A DNA stretch of 53,171 nucleotides, from NCBI GenBank assembly GCA_017447515.1, contig JAFSNG010000012.1, positions 1 to 53,171 of the forward strand, written 5' to 3'. Source of the stretch: Prevotella sp. (GTDB taxonomy: Bacteria > Bacteroidota > Bacteroidia > Bacteroidales > Bacteroidaceae). The notes below the pieces were generated by a model, which saw nothing but the letters and a program-made list of their open reading frames with translations, did no database searches and was not told the origin of the DNA. Shown here piece by piece: positions 8,993-17,891 of the stretch (the first letter of the stretch is position 1; each line of letters begins with the position of its first letter). The translations under genes were made by a program, and so were the position numbers.

Positions 8993-10373
8993 GAAACAAA
9001 AGACTTTGAAAGGTAGCTTTTCGTTGTACGGAAAAGGCCTGCATACGGGTTTGAACCTGACTGTCACGTTCAACCCTGCACCCGAGAACCACGGTTATAA
9101 AATACAACGCATCGATATGGAGGGTGAACCCACTATTGATGCCATTGCTGAGAACGTCATTGACACCCAGCGTGGTACCGTTTTGGGTAAGGGCGACGCT
9201 CGTGTCTCTACCGTAGAACACGGACTTGCTGCACTCTACGCTTTAGGCATTGACAACTGTCTGATACAAGTCAACGGACCAGAATTCCCCATACTTGATG
9301 GATCGGCCATCAAGTATGTCGAGAAAATTGTTGAAGTCGGTATCGAGGAGCAGAATGCCCCCAAGGACTTCTACATTATCCGTAAGAAGATTGAGGTAAA
9401 AGACGAGCAAACAGGTTCCTGTATCACCATCCTGCCTGACGACGAGTTCTCCATCACAGCGATGTGCTCATTCGAGTCGAAATTCATCAATTCGCAGTTT
9501 GCGACACTCGAAAAGATTGACAATTTTGCCAGTGAGATTGCTGCTGCTCGTACCTTCGTCTTCGTACGCGACATCGAGCCTTTGTTACAAGCCAACCTCA
9601 TCAAGGGCGGCGACATGGACAACGCCATCGTCATCTACGAACGTCAGACCACCCAGGAGCGTCTTAACTGGCTTGCTGACATGTTAGGTGTAGAGCACCG
9701 CGATGCCAATGAGCTTGGTTATATACAGCACAAGCCATTAGTTTGGGAGAACGAGTGTACACGCCACAAACTGCTCGACGTCATTGGCGATATGGCACTC
9801 ATCGGCAAGCCCATCAAGGGACGTATTATTGCCACACGTCCAGGCCATACCATTAATAACAAGTTTGCCCGCCAGATGCGCAAGGAGATTCGCAAGCATG
9901 AGGTACAGGCACCCATCTACGATCCCAACGAGGAGCCTATCATGGATGTCAACCGCATCCGCGAACTCCTGCCCCACCGCTATCCCATGCAGTTGGTCGA
10001 TAAAGTCATCTCACTGGGCGCCAACACCATCGTTGGTATCAAGAATGTCACCGGCAACGAGCCGTTCTTCCAAGGGCACTTCCCCGAGGAACCCGTTATG
10101 CCTGGTGTACTGCAGATTGAGGCTATGGCGCAGTGTGGTGGACTGTTAGTGCTGAACACGCTGGAAGAGCCCGAACGCTGGAGTACTTATTTCATGAAGA
10201 TTGACGACGTGAAGTTCCGCCAGAAAGTTGTTCCTGGCGACACGCTGCTCTTCAAGGTCGACCTATTGGCCCCAGTTCGTCACGGCATCTCGTCGATGAA
10301 GGGTTACATGTTTGTAGGCGACCACGTAGTAGCCGAAGCGTCGTTCACCGCCCAAATCGTCAAGAATAAATAA
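8991..10373 (+). CDS. lpxC/fabZ: Bifunctional LpxC deacetylase / FabZ dehydratase
   Basis: The protein has 460 residues. Residues 1-310 are LpxC, the zinc deacetylase that commits UDP-3-O-acyl-GlcNAc to lipid A: GLHTG near the start, VEHGLAALYALGID, and the C-terminal HKLLDVIGDMALIG. Residues 322-460 are FabZ, the hotdog-fold 3-hydroxyacyl-ACP dehydratase: LLPHRYPMQLVDKV and the catalytic His in FFQGHFPEEPVMPG. This fusion is characteristic of the Bacteroidetes lineage. It joins the enzyme that uses hydroxyacyl-derived substrates with the enzyme that competes for hydroxyacyl-ACP. Confidence 0.97.
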   Translation: MKQKTLKGSFSLYGKGLHTGLNLTVTFNPAPENHGYKIQRIDMEGEPTIDAIAENVIDTQRGTVLGKGDARVSTVEHGLAALYALGIDNCLIQVNGPEFPILDGSAIKYVEKIVEVGIEEQNAPKDFYIIRKKIEVKDEQTGSCITILPDDEFSITAMCSFESKFINSQFATLEKIDNFASEIAAARTFVFVRDIEPLLQANLIKGGDMDNAIVIYERQTTQERLNWLADMLGVEHRDANELGYIQHKPLVWENECTRHKLLDVIGDMALIGKPIKGRIIATRPGHTINNKFARQMRKEIRKHEVQAPIYDPNEEPIMDVNRIRELLPHRYPMQLVDKVISLGANTIVGIKNVTGNEPFFQGHFPEEPVMPGVLQIEAMAQCGGLLVLNTLEEPERWSTYFMKIDDVKFRQKVVPGDTLLFKVDLLAPVRHGISSMKGYMFVGDHVVAEASFTAQIVKNK

Positions 10374-10374
10374 T

Positions 10375-10413
10375 CGTCATAACGATAAACGTTATAACGC
10401 AATAACGAAAAAA
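10375..10413 (+). repeat. CG-initiated octamer array between fabZ and lpxA
   Basis: The spacer consists of units of 7-8 bases that each begin with CG and are rich in ATAA, for example CGTTATAA and CGCAATAA. The spacer between pheT and yebC uses the same vocabulary. Confidence 0.5.
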
Positions 10414-10414
10414 T

Positions 10415-11188
10415 ATGGCAAACCAAATTCATCCATTAGCAGTTGTAGACCCAGAGGCAAAGCTGGGCGACAACAACGTCATAGGTCCCTTCTGTGTGAT
10501 TGACAAGAACGTCGTCATTGGCGACAACAACAAGTTGCTGAACAGCGTGACGCTGCACTTTGGCACACGTCTCGGCAATAACAATGAGATATTCCCCGGT
10601 GCATCCATCTCGACGAAACCTCAGGACTTGAAGTTCCAAGGTGAAGAGACCACTTGCGAGATTGGCGACAACAACTCCATCCGCGAGAATGTCACCATCA
10701 GTCGCGGTACCGCATCGAAGGGCAAGACCGTCATTGGCAATGGCAACCTGCTGATGGAGAATATGCACATCGGCCACGACTGTGTCATCGGCAACGGCTG
10801 CATCATCGGCAACTCGACGAAGTTTGCCGGCGAGGTCATCGTCGACGACTTTGCCATCATCTCTGCCACCTGTCTGTTCCACCAGTTCCTCCACATCGGC
10901 GGATACATCATGTTCCAGGGAGGTTCACGCACCTCACAGGACATTCCTCCCTACGTCATCGCCGGAAAGGAACCTGTGCGCTATGCCGGTGTGAACCTCA
11001 TCGGACTGCGCCGTCGCGGATTCCCTAACGATACCATCGAGGCCATTCACGATGCCTACCGTATCATCTACTCCAAGGGTGTGATGAAGGACGGTATCGC
11101 CGAAGCCCGTGCCAAGTATCCCGACTCGAAAGAGGTGGAATACATCTGCTCGTTCATCGAGAATTCGAAGCGCGGCGTCATACGTTGA
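10415..11188 (+). CDS. lpxA: UDP-GlcNAc acyltransferase LpxA
   Basis: The protein has 257 residues, the usual LpxA length. Hexapeptide repeats make a left-handed beta-helix to about residue 190 (IGDNNKLLNSV, IGNGNLLMENMHIGHDCVIG, with the catalytic His in MHIGHDC), followed by an alpha-helical tail. It catalyses the first step of lipid A synthesis, the transfer of 3-hydroxyacyl from ACP to UDP-GlcNAc. It completes the lpxD-lpxC/fabZ-lpxA cluster. Confidence 0.96.
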   Translation: MANQIHPLAVVDPEAKLGDNNVIGPFCVIDKNVVIGDNNKLLNSVTLHFGTRLGNNNEIFPGASISTKPQDLKFQGEETTCEIGDNNSIRENVTISRGTASKGKTVIGNGNLLMENMHIGHDCVIGNGCIIGNSTKFAGEVIVDDFAIISATCLFHQFLHIGGYIMFQGGSRTSQDIPPYVIAGKEPVRYAGVNLIGLRRRGFPNDTIEAIHDAYRIIYSKGVMKDGIAEARAKYPDSKEVEYICSFIENSKRGVIR

Positions 11189-11208
11189 ACACAGAACATT
11201 GTACGACG

Positions 11209-12105
11209 ATGGCGGATACGCTGATTGTCATTACAGGCCCTACCGCTGTGGGCAAGACGGATCTTACCATCAAACTGGCCCGTCACTACCACACGCCGGT
11301 CATCAATGCCGACTCGCGCCAGATATACCGTGAGATTCGCATCGGCACCGCTGCTCCCAGCGAGGAACAGTTGCAACAGGCCAAGCACTATTTCGTGGGC
11401 AACAAGAGCATCCACGACTACTACAATGCCTCGATGTATGAGCAGGACGTACTCGAGGTGCTGAAGGAGCTACCTTCAGACACAAACATCCTCTCTGGCG
11501 GCAGCATGATGTACATCGACGCCGTGTGTAACGGCATTGACGACATTCCCACTGTCCGCGACGATATCCGTGAGGAAATGAAGCGACGCTACGAGGAGGA
11601 AGGGCTGGAGGCACTCTGCGAAGACCTACGCCGGCTGGACCCCGAACACTATGCCATCGTCGACCGACAGAACTACCGTCGCGTCATCCATGCCCTCGAG
11701 ATTTGCTACCAGACAGGACGTACCTACACCTCGTTTCGCACGCAGTCCAAGAAAGAGCGTCCGTTCCGTATCATCAAGATCGGACTCAATCGCGACCGCG
11801 ACGAATTATATAATAGGATTAACGCGCGCGTGGACGCGATGATAGAACAAGGACTGCTCCACGAGGCCGAGAGTCTGTACGACCAGCGCCAGCTGAACGC
11901 GCTGAACACCGTAGGATACAAGGAACTGTTCGACTATATGGATGGTCGCTGGTCGCTGGACGAAGCCGTTGAGCGCATGAAGGGTAACACGCGGCGCTAC
12001 GCCCGCAAACAGCTGACATGGTTCAAACGCGACGAACAGGTCCGCTGGTTCCATCCGGACGACAAAGACAACATTCTGAGATATATTGAGGAGTTTAGGA
12101 GTTAA
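11209..12105 (+). CDS. miaA: tRNA dimethylallyltransferase MiaA
   Basis: The protein has 298 residues from ATG 11209; a TTG start at 11185 would overlap lpxA and lacks support. The P-loop is GPTAVGKTDL, followed by NADSRQIYREI and GGSMMYIDAVCNGID, with the tRNA-binding segment DRQNYRRVIHALE. It transfers a dimethylallyl group to adenosine 37 of tRNAs reading codons that start with U. The gene ends inside an octamer repeat array. Confidence 0.95.
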   Translation: MADTLIVITGPTAVGKTDLTIKLARHYHTPVINADSRQIYREIRIGTAAPSEEQLQQAKHYFVGNKSIHDYYNASMYEQDVLEVLKELPSDTNILSGGSMMYIDAVCNGIDDIPTVRDDIREEMKRRYEEEGLEALCEDLRRLDPEHYAIVDRQNYRRVIHALEICYQTGRTYTSFRTQSKKERPFRIIKIGLNRDRDELYNRINARVDAMIEQGLLHEAESLYDQRQLNALNTVGYKELFDYMDGRWSLDEAVERMKGNTRRYARKQLTWFKRDEQVRWFHPDDKDNILRYIEEFRS

Positions 12106-12130
12106 GAAGTTAAGTAGATAAGTAGATAAG
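12091..12130 (+). repeat. Five-unit octamer array over the miaA stop
   Basis: Five contiguous 8-base units end in AG; neighbouring units differ by one to three bases (for example GAGTTAAG next to AAGTTAAG, and TAGATAAG twice). The miaA stop TAA (12103-12105) falls inside the second unit. Confidence 0.7.
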
Positions 12131-12150
12131 ACAATAGAGCAGTTAACGTT

Positions 12151-14619
12151 ATGAAACAATACATTGAAAAACTTGGTCAGGTATTCCCGAAAGCCTGGCA
12201 ATGGTATAAGGGCCTGTACAAGGGTCGCAAATGGTACGTCAAAGTCCTGTCCGCCCTGTGTACCCTCGTCGTGGCCTTCTTCCTTTACCTGGTGATGGTC
12301 GACATCAATTTCCTGTGGCTCTTCGGCAAGTCACCATCGATGAGCGACGTGCGCAACACCCACCCCGCCGAAGCCTCCGAGATATACAGTGCCGACGGCA
12401 AGCTCATCGGCAAGTTCTTCAGCGAAAACCGTATGCCCGTCAGCTACGACGACGTGAACGAGTCTTTCTGGAACGCATTGGTAGATACTGAGGACGAGCG
12501 TTTCTACCGCCATCATGGCATCGATTATCAGGCCTTCGTTGCTGCCCTCAAGGACTATATACTCCACCGCGACGCCCGCGGTGCCTCCACCATTACCCAA
12601 CAGCTGGCCAAGAACCTGTTCCGCGTCCGCACACAATACTCTACCGGTCTGCTGGGCAACATCCCCGGTCTGAAGATTCTCATCATGAAGAGCAAGGAGT
12701 GGATTACGGCCTACAAGCTGGAGTGGTATTTCTCCAAGGAGGAAATCATCACCATGTATGCCAACACCGTCGACTTCGGCTCCAACGCCTTCGGCATCAA
12801 GACCGCTGCCAAGACCTATTTCGGCACCACGCCCAAACACATAACTACCGAGCAGGCTGCCGTACTCGTCGGACTGCTGAAAGCCACCACCTACTATAAT
12901 CCGCGTATCAATCCCAAGAACGCCCTGGGCCGCCGCAATGTGGTACTCGACAACATGTTCCGTCACGGCCACCTCACCGAGGCCGAGAACGACTCGCTGA
13001 AACAGACTGAAATCAAACTCGACTACAGCGTGGAGAATGCCTACGACGGCGAGGCCAACTACTTCCGCGAAGCTGTGGCCGACTGGATGAAACAGTGGTG
13101 CAAGGAATATTACGGTGACGACCGTGCCTACGCCTACTACACCGAAGGACTGAAGATACATACCACCCTCGACATGCGCATGCAGCACTATGCCGAGGAG
13201 GCTGCCATCAAGCAGATGAAAGAGGTGCAGAAGACCTTCAACCAGCATTGGGGCAACGTCAATCCCTGGCAGGACGAACGCCACATCGAAATTCCTCATT
13301 TCATCGAGGACCTCGCCAAGAAACTGCCTGTCTACCGCCTGCTCTCGCAGAAGTATGACGGCAATCAGGACTCCATCGACTATTACCTGAACCTGCCCCA
13401 TCCTGTCAAGCTTTTCGATTACGAGAAAGGCTTCATCGAGAAAGAAATCTCTACGCTCGACAGCATCCGCTACATGGAACACTTCATGCACTGCGGCTTC
13501 GTAGCCATCGAGCCACAGACCGGCCACGTCAAGGCCTGGGTGGGCGACATCGACTTCAAGACATGGAAATACGATAAGGTGACAGCCATGCGACAGCCGG
13601 GCTCCACCTTCAAGCTATTCGTTTATGCCGAGGCCATGAACCAGGGTATTACCCCTTGCGACACCCGCCGCGACGAATATTTCTCCATGAAGGTCATGGA
13701 TAAGGGCAAGGAGGTCACGTGGGCGCCCACCAATGCTGACGGTCGCTTTTCCAATATGGACATCACGCTCAAACAGGCCTTCGCCATGAGCATCAACAGC
13801 GTTGCCGTCCGTCTGGGTCAGGAGGTCGGCATCGACCGAATTGTCCGCACGGCTCACGACATGGGCATCAAGTCGAAGCTCGACCCCACGCCGTCGTTGA
13901 CCCTTGGTGCCAGCGATGTAAACCTGCTCGAACTCGTGTCGTCCTACTGCACGCCCGTCAACGACGGCAAGGCCATCGGTCCTGTGCTCGTCACGAAAAT
14001 TGAGGACCGCGAGGGCAACGTTGTCTACGAGGCCAATGCCGAACCGCGCCAGGTGCTCTCAGCCAAGAGTGCCTTCTACGTCCAGCAGTTGCTCATGGGC
14101 GGCATGAGCGGCACGTCGTCACGCCTGCGCGGATTTGTGGGCAATGCCAACAACGATACCGACTTCGGCGGTAAGACCGGCACGTCCAACAACCACTCCG
14201 ATGCCTGGTTCGTCGGCACTACGCCGCGCCTCGTCTGCGGCGCCTGGGTCGGTGGCGAATACCGCTGCATCCATTTCCGCACTGGCCAGCTCGGACAGGG
14301 TAACCGCACCGCGCTGCCCATCTGCGGCTACTTCCTCGGCTCCATCCTGAACGACAAGCAGTTCAGCCAATACCGCATCCGATTCCAGAAACCCGACAAC
14401 ATCGCCGTATTCCCAGGCGACTACAATTGTGGCGGTTACTTCATGGCTCCCGCCGACAGTGACTCGCTGGCCGTTGACAGCCTTGGAATAGAGGAAATCG
14501 ACATGGTAGTCGACGAATTCGGCAACGTCGTTCCCGTGCCCAAGGAGCACAACGAAGAGGTCACACAACAGCCTCAACCCGACGAGCCACAGGCTGCGCT
14601 GGAGCCGAAAGAAGAATAA
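12151..14619 (+). CDS. Class A penicillin-binding protein (PBP1A type)
   Basis: The protein has 822 residues. A membrane anchor lies at about 30-50. The GT51 glycosyltransferase domain (about 70-250) contains EDERFYRHHGID and GASTITQQLAKNLF. The transpeptidase domain (about 430-740) has the nucleophile Ser in STFK near 484, the SxN motif SIN and KTG near 675. The tail is acidic and proline-rich. It polymerises and cross-links peptidoglycan on the periplasmic side. It follows miaA by 45 bases. An inverted repeat follows the gene. Confidence 0.95.
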   Translation: MKQYIEKLGQVFPKAWQWYKGLYKGRKWYVKVLSALCTLVVAFFLYLVMVDINFLWLFGKSPSMSDVRNTHPAEASEIYSADGKLIGKFFSENRMPVSYDDVNESFWNALVDTEDERFYRHHGIDYQAFVAALKDYILHRDARGASTITQQLAKNLFRVRTQYSTGLLGNIPGLKILIMKSKEWITAYKLEWYFSKEEIITMYANTVDFGSNAFGIKTAAKTYFGTTPKHITTEQAAVLVGLLKATTYYNPRINPKNALGRRNVVLDNMFRHGHLTEAENDSLKQTEIKLDYSVENAYDGEANYFREAVADWMKQWCKEYYGDDRAYAYYTEGLKIHTTLDMRMQHYAEEAAIKQMKEVQKTFNQHWGNVNPWQDERHIEIPHFIEDLAKKLPVYRLLSQKYDGNQDSIDYYLNLPHPVKLFDYEKGFIEKEISTLDSIRYMEHFMHCGFVAIEPQTGHVKAWVGDIDFKTWKYDKVTAMRQPGSTFKLFVYAEAMNQGITPCDTRRDEYFSMKVMDKGKEVTWAPTNADGRFSNMDITLKQAFAMSINSVAVRLGQEVGIDRIVRTAHDMGIKSKLDPTPSLTLGASDVNLLELVSSYCTPVNDGKAIGPVLVTKIEDREGNVVYEANAEPRQVLSAKSAFYVQQLLMGGMSGTSSRLRGFVGNANNDTDFGGKTGTSNNHSDAWFVGTTPRLVCGAWVGGEYRCIHFRTGQLGQGNRTALPICGYFLGSILNDKQFSQYRIRFQKPDNIAVFPGDYNCGGYFMAPADSDSLAVDSLGIEEIDMVVDEFGNVVPVPKEHNEEVTQQPQPDEPQAALEPKEE

Positions 14620-14641
14620 TATAAGGCTAATGAGAACGTTT

Positions 14642-14680
14642 GCGAGGAAAAAACTGAAATAAATTTGGTTTTTTCCTCGC
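14642..14680 (+). promoter_or_regulatory. Perfect 13-bp inverted repeat over the lacI-type promoter
   Basis: GCGAGGAAAAAAC (14642-14654) is repeated in perfect inversion at 14668-14680 with a 13-base gap. The right arm lies between the -33 and -7 boxes of the next gene. It could be an operator for autoregulation, a terminator for the PBP gene, or both; there is no clean T run after it, which favours an operator. Confidence 0.55.
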
Positions 14681-14695
14681 TTATTCGTACCTTTG
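14664..14695 (+). promoter_or_regulatory. Promoter of the LacI-type regulator
   Basis: TTTG (14664-14667) and TACCTTTG (14688-14695) are separated by 20 bp, and the -7 box ends 8 bases before the ATG at 14704. It probably also drives the altronate dehydratase and thioesterase genes, which follow closely. Confidence 0.75.
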
Positions 14696-14703
14696 CACGA
14701 GTT

Positions 14704-15774
14704 ATGGCAATAGAAAAGACCAGAATCAAGGATATCGCCGAGCGTGCCGGCGTATCTACCGGCACCGTAGACCGTGTGTTACACAACCGTCCTAACGTGT
14801 CGAAGAAGGCTCTTGCGAAAGTGCAAAGGGCATTGGAGGAAATGGACTACAAGCCCAACATGTATGCTTCGGCATTGGCTTACAACAAGGATTACCACTT
14901 CGTCAGCATCATCCCGAAACACGAGTCGGAAGCCTACTGGGAAGAGGTGGAGGAAGGTGAACAGATGTGTTGCGAACGCTACAGCGATTTCCGCATCTTC
15001 AACAAGGTGCTCTACTACAACCGCTTCTCGCCCGAGACCTTTGCCAAGGTCATGAACGACGTCCTCAAGCAGGAACCCGACGGCGTCATCGTCGTCCCCT
15101 CAAACATTGAGGTTACCCGCCGCTACACCGACATCATGCACGAGCGCAACATCCCGTTCATTCTCCTTGACTCTTACATGCCCGACCTCAAGCCCCTGTC
15201 GTTCTACGGTCAGGACTCCTTCGCTTCCGGCTATTTCGCTGCCCGAATGTTGATGATGATAGCCCCAAAGGAGAAAGAAATCATGCTCATGAAACAGATG
15301 CGCAACGGCAATGTGGCCTCCAAACAGCAGGAGAACCGCGAGACGGGCTTCCGTCACTACATGCACGACCATTTCCCGTCCGTCAAAATCACTGAGGTAA
15401 ACCTCTCGCTCGACGACAAGCGCGACAAATATGACGTCATCCTCGAGGATTTTTTCACCAACCATCCGTCGGTACATCATTGCATTACGTTCAATTCCAA
15501 GGCTCACCTCGTGGGAGAATATCTGCTAAAGTCCAACCGCCGCAACATCCAGATTATGGGCTATGACATGGTTCCGAAGAATGCCGAGTGTGTCCGTCAG
15601 GGCAGCATATCGTTCCTCATTGCGCAGCATGCTTACATGCAGGGCTACGCCTGCATCGACACGCTCTTCCGCGCCATCGTGCTGAAGAAAGAAGTCGACC
15701 CCATCAACTACATGCCCATCGAACTGCTTTCCAAGGAGAACATCGACTTCTATCGCAGGAAGAATATCGGATAA
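14704..15774 (+). CDS. LacI-family transcriptional regulator
   Basis: The protein has 356 residues from ATG 14704; the longer TTG frame from 14665 would run through the promoter. The N-terminal helix-turn-helix is TRIKDIAERAGVSTGTVDRV with the hinge helix (NVSKKALAKVQRALEEMDY). It has Asp where LacI itself has Ser in TVSR, a variant seen in other LacI-like sugar regulators. Residues 60-350 form a periplasmic-binding-protein-like ligand domain. The ligand is unknown; the following altronate dehydratase gene suggests a uronate or a related intermediate. Autoregulation through the 14642-14680 inverted repeat is plausible. Confidence 0.92.
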   Translation: MAIEKTRIKDIAERAGVSTGTVDRVLHNRPNVSKKALAKVQRALEEMDYKPNMYASALAYNKDYHFVSIIPKHESEAYWEEVEEGEQMCCERYSDFRIFNKVLYYNRFSPETFAKVMNDVLKQEPDGVIVVPSNIEVTRRYTDIMHERNIPFILLDSYMPDLKPLSFYGQDSFASGYFAARMLMMIAPKEKEIMLMKQMRNGNVASKQQENRETGFRHYMHDHFPSVKITEVNLSLDDKRDKYDVILEDFFTNHPSVHHCITFNSKAHLVGEYLLKSNRRNIQIMGYDMVPKNAECVRQGSISFLIAQHAYMQGYACIDTLFRAIVLKKEVDPINYMPIELLSKENIDFYRRKNIG

Positions 15775-15804
15775 ATCAAACAATACTAAAACAAAAACAA
15801 ATTT

Positions 15805-17301
15805 ATGGAACAAGCTACATTTCTAAAGATTAATCCCGCCGACAGTGTCGTTGTATGTCTCGCACCGAAGAAGAAGGGCGACATCATTGAGCTCGACGGC
15901 AAGCAAATCACACTGAACCAGGACACTCCGGCTGGTCACAAAGTACTCATCACCGACGTCAAAGAAGGTGAAAACATCATCAAGTACGGCTATCCCATCG
16001 GTCACGCCCGCGAGGACTTGAAGGCCGGCGACTGGGTCAACGAGAACAATCTCAAGACCAATCTTAGCGGCACGCTCGAATACACGTATCAGCCTGTCGA
16101 CGAACAACTTACCATCAAAAACGAAAATAGATCCTTTAAGGGTTACGTGCGCAAGAACGGCGACGTCGGCGTACGCAACGAAATATGGATTGTGCCCACC
16201 GTCGGCTGCGTCAACGGCATTGCCGAACGCCTCGCCCACCGCCTGATGATGGAGACTGGCGGGCGTGACGTTGACGCCATCTGGACCTGGCACCACAACT
16301 ACGGCTGCTCACAGCTCTCCGAGGACCACGAAAACACCCGCAAAGTGCTGCGCGACATCTGTCTCCACCCCAATGCCGGTGGCGTGCTCGTGCTTAGCCT
16401 CGGTTGTGAAAACAACCAGCCCGAGGATTTCATGGCAATGCTTGGCGACTACGACAAATCGCGCATCAAGCTGCTAGTTACCCAGCGCGTCGAGGGTGAC
16501 GAGATAGAGGCCGGCATGCAGCTGCTCCGCGAACTCTATGCCCAGGCTGCTCAGGACAAGCGCGAGGACGTTCCCGTCTCCAAGCTCCGCGTCGGTCTGA
16601 AGTGCGGCGGCAGCGACGGTTTCAGCGGCATCACCGCCAATCCCCTCGTCGGCGAATTCTCCGACTGGCTTGTAGCCCAGGGCGGCACCAGTGTGCTCAC
16701 CGAGGTTCCCGAGATGTTCGGTGCCGAAACCATCCTCATGAACCGTTGCGAGACCCCCGAGCTGTTCCAGCAGACCGTCTCGATGATCAACAATTTCAAG
16801 AACTATTTCCTCTCTCACGGCGAACCCGTCGGCGAGAATCCCTCACCCGGCAACAAGGCCGGTGGTATCTCCACCCTCGAGGACAAAGCTCTCGGCTGCA
16901 CACAGAAGTGCGGCAAGGCACCCGTCAGCGGCGTCATGGAGTATGGCGACCGCCTCACGGCCAACGGCCTCAACCTGCTCTCAGCCCCCGGCAACGACCT
17001 CGTAGCCTCCACGGCCCTCGCCTCATGCGGCTGCCACATCGTACTCTTCACCACCGGTCGCGGCACACCCTTCGGCACCTTTGTGCCAACCATGAAGGTC
17101 GCCACCAACCCCGTGCTGGCCAAGAACAAGCCCCATTGGGTCGATTTCTCCGCCGGACAGCTCGTCGAGGGCCGCACCATGCAGGAACTCGTCCCCGAAT
17201 TCATCGACAAGGTCCTTGCCGTAGCATCTGGCGAGAAAGCCCGCAACGAAGAGAACGGCTACCGCGAGATTTCCATCTTCAAGAATGGCGTAACACTCTA
17301 A
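15805..17301 (+). CDS. uxaA: Altronate dehydratase family protein UxaA
   Basis: The protein has 498 residues. An N-terminal SAF domain (1-95) is followed by the dehydratase domain, with conserved Cys and His around WTWHHNYGCSQL, the glycine-rich GLKCGGSDGFSG, and CGCHIVLFTTGRGTPFG near the end. UxaA converts D-altronate to 2-keto-3-deoxygluconate in galacturonate catabolism; galactarate dehydratases are close relatives, so the exact substrate is not certain. It lies 30 bases after the LacI-type regulator. The other genes of the pathway (uxaB, uxaC, kdgK) are not in this window. Confidence 0.9.
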   Translation: MEQATFLKINPADSVVVCLAPKKKGDIIELDGKQITLNQDTPAGHKVLITDVKEGENIIKYGYPIGHAREDLKAGDWVNENNLKTNLSGTLEYTYQPVDEQLTIKNENRSFKGYVRKNGDVGVRNEIWIVPTVGCVNGIAERLAHRLMMETGGRDVDAIWTWHHNYGCSQLSEDHENTRKVLRDICLHPNAGGVLVLSLGCENNQPEDFMAMLGDYDKSRIKLLVTQRVEGDEIEAGMQLLRELYAQAAQDKREDVPVSKLRVGLKCGGSDGFSGITANPLVGEFSDWLVAQGGTSVLTEVPEMFGAETILMNRCETPELFQQTVSMINNFKNYFLSHGEPVGENPSPGNKAGGISTLEDKALGCTQKCGKAPVSGVMEYGDRLTANGLNLLSAPGNDLVASTALASCGCHIVLFTTGRGTPFGTFVPTMKVATNPVLAKNKPHWVDFSAGQLVEGRTMQELVPEFIDKVLAVASGEKARNEENGYREISIFKNGVTL

Positions 17302-17307
17302 CCATCT

Positions 17308-17721
17308 ATGACACTGTTAGAACTACTGTCACGCAACGATCGTTTCGCCGCCAATAGCGGTTGCATACTCAAAGAGATTCGCGAGGGTTACGCCAGGGCT
17401 GAACTGGTCGTAACCCCCGAGCACCTCAATGCCGGCGGCGTCTGTCAGGGCGGAGCATTCTTCACCCTCGCCGACATTGCCCTCGCCGCAGTCATGAACT
17501 GTCACCGCGGTCTCACCTTCGGCATCGAGAACAACATCATGTTCCTCCACAGTGCCAAGGCCGGCGACACACTCATTGCCGAGGCCACCGAGGTATACAA
17601 CCACCACAAGATTCCCTACGTCGACGTTCGCATCACCAACCAGCATGGCGACCTTTGCTGTGTCGTCACTGGTCTCGCTTACCGCAAAGACACCGCTCTC
17701 CCCATCGATGGACTGATGTAG
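17308..17721 (+). CDS. PaaI-type hotdog thioesterase
   Basis: The protein has 137 residues and a single hotdog domain. Family features are LNAGGVCQGGAFFTLADIALAA (the N-terminal helix region with Gly-Gly) and YVDVRITNQHGDL in the late strands. Such enzymes hydrolyse acyl- or aryl-CoA thioesters in the cytoplasm. It starts 6 bases after uxaA, so it is co-transcribed, but a direct role in uronate use is not evident. Confidence 0.9.
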   Translation: MTLLELLSRNDRFAANSGCILKEIREGYARAELVVTPEHLNAGGVCQGGAFFTLADIALAAVMNCHRGLTFGIENNIMFLHSAKAGDTLIAEATEVYNHHKIPYVDVRITNQHGDLCCVVTGLAYRKDTALPIDGLM

Positions 17722-17734
17722 GTGTTTTTTTATA

Positions 17735-17855
17735 AGTAATTCAGACTATATAATACCTTATTAAATAATAAAGCGGTGACCCTCACAGGCAACCGCTCTA
17801 TATCTTCAATAGGTATTAGTCCTTTTTAAGGTAAAAAGATTGTTTTCAGGATAAC
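17735..17855 (-). ncRNA. Candidate structured small RNA
   Basis: Leftward transcription from the promoter at 17860-17891 would give an RNA with a rod-like fold. AATACCT (17813-17819 region) pairs with AGGTATT (17753-17759 region), and a hairpin with a 6-bp perfect stem AGCGGT/ACCGCT (17772-17797) continues through further G-C and G-U pairs to a GUGA (GNRA) tetraloop. The GNRA loop exists only on this strand. There is no clear terminator on this strand. Read rightwards, the same fold precedes TCCTTTTT and could instead terminate the thioesterase operon. I cannot assign it to a known RNA family. Confidence 0.4.
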
Positions 17856-17859
17856 GGTG

Positions 17860-17891
17860 CAAATTTACGACTTTTTTTGTTAACATGCAAA
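17860..17891 (-). promoter_or_regulatory. Orphan leftward promoter in the 17722-18104 gap
   Basis: Minus-strand TAAATTTG (17860-17867) and TTTG (17888-17891) have the exact 20-bp spacing. No leftward gene follows; the nearest gene runs the other way. This supports a small RNA or an antisense transcript. From 17892 to 18054 the sequence is A/T-rich, with a LacI-operator-like word at 17971-17985. Confidence 0.55.

Noticed and set aside
12331-13527. A 398-codon open frame opposite the penicillin-binding protein gene
   Set aside because: It is a shadow of the G+C-rich coding strand, with repetitive Val, Leu and Gly residues and no recognisable motif.
17771-17820. tRNA or known riboswitch in the 17722-18104 gap
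   Set aside because: There is no cloverleaf or T-loop sequence; the fold is a simple rod with a tetraloop hairpin.
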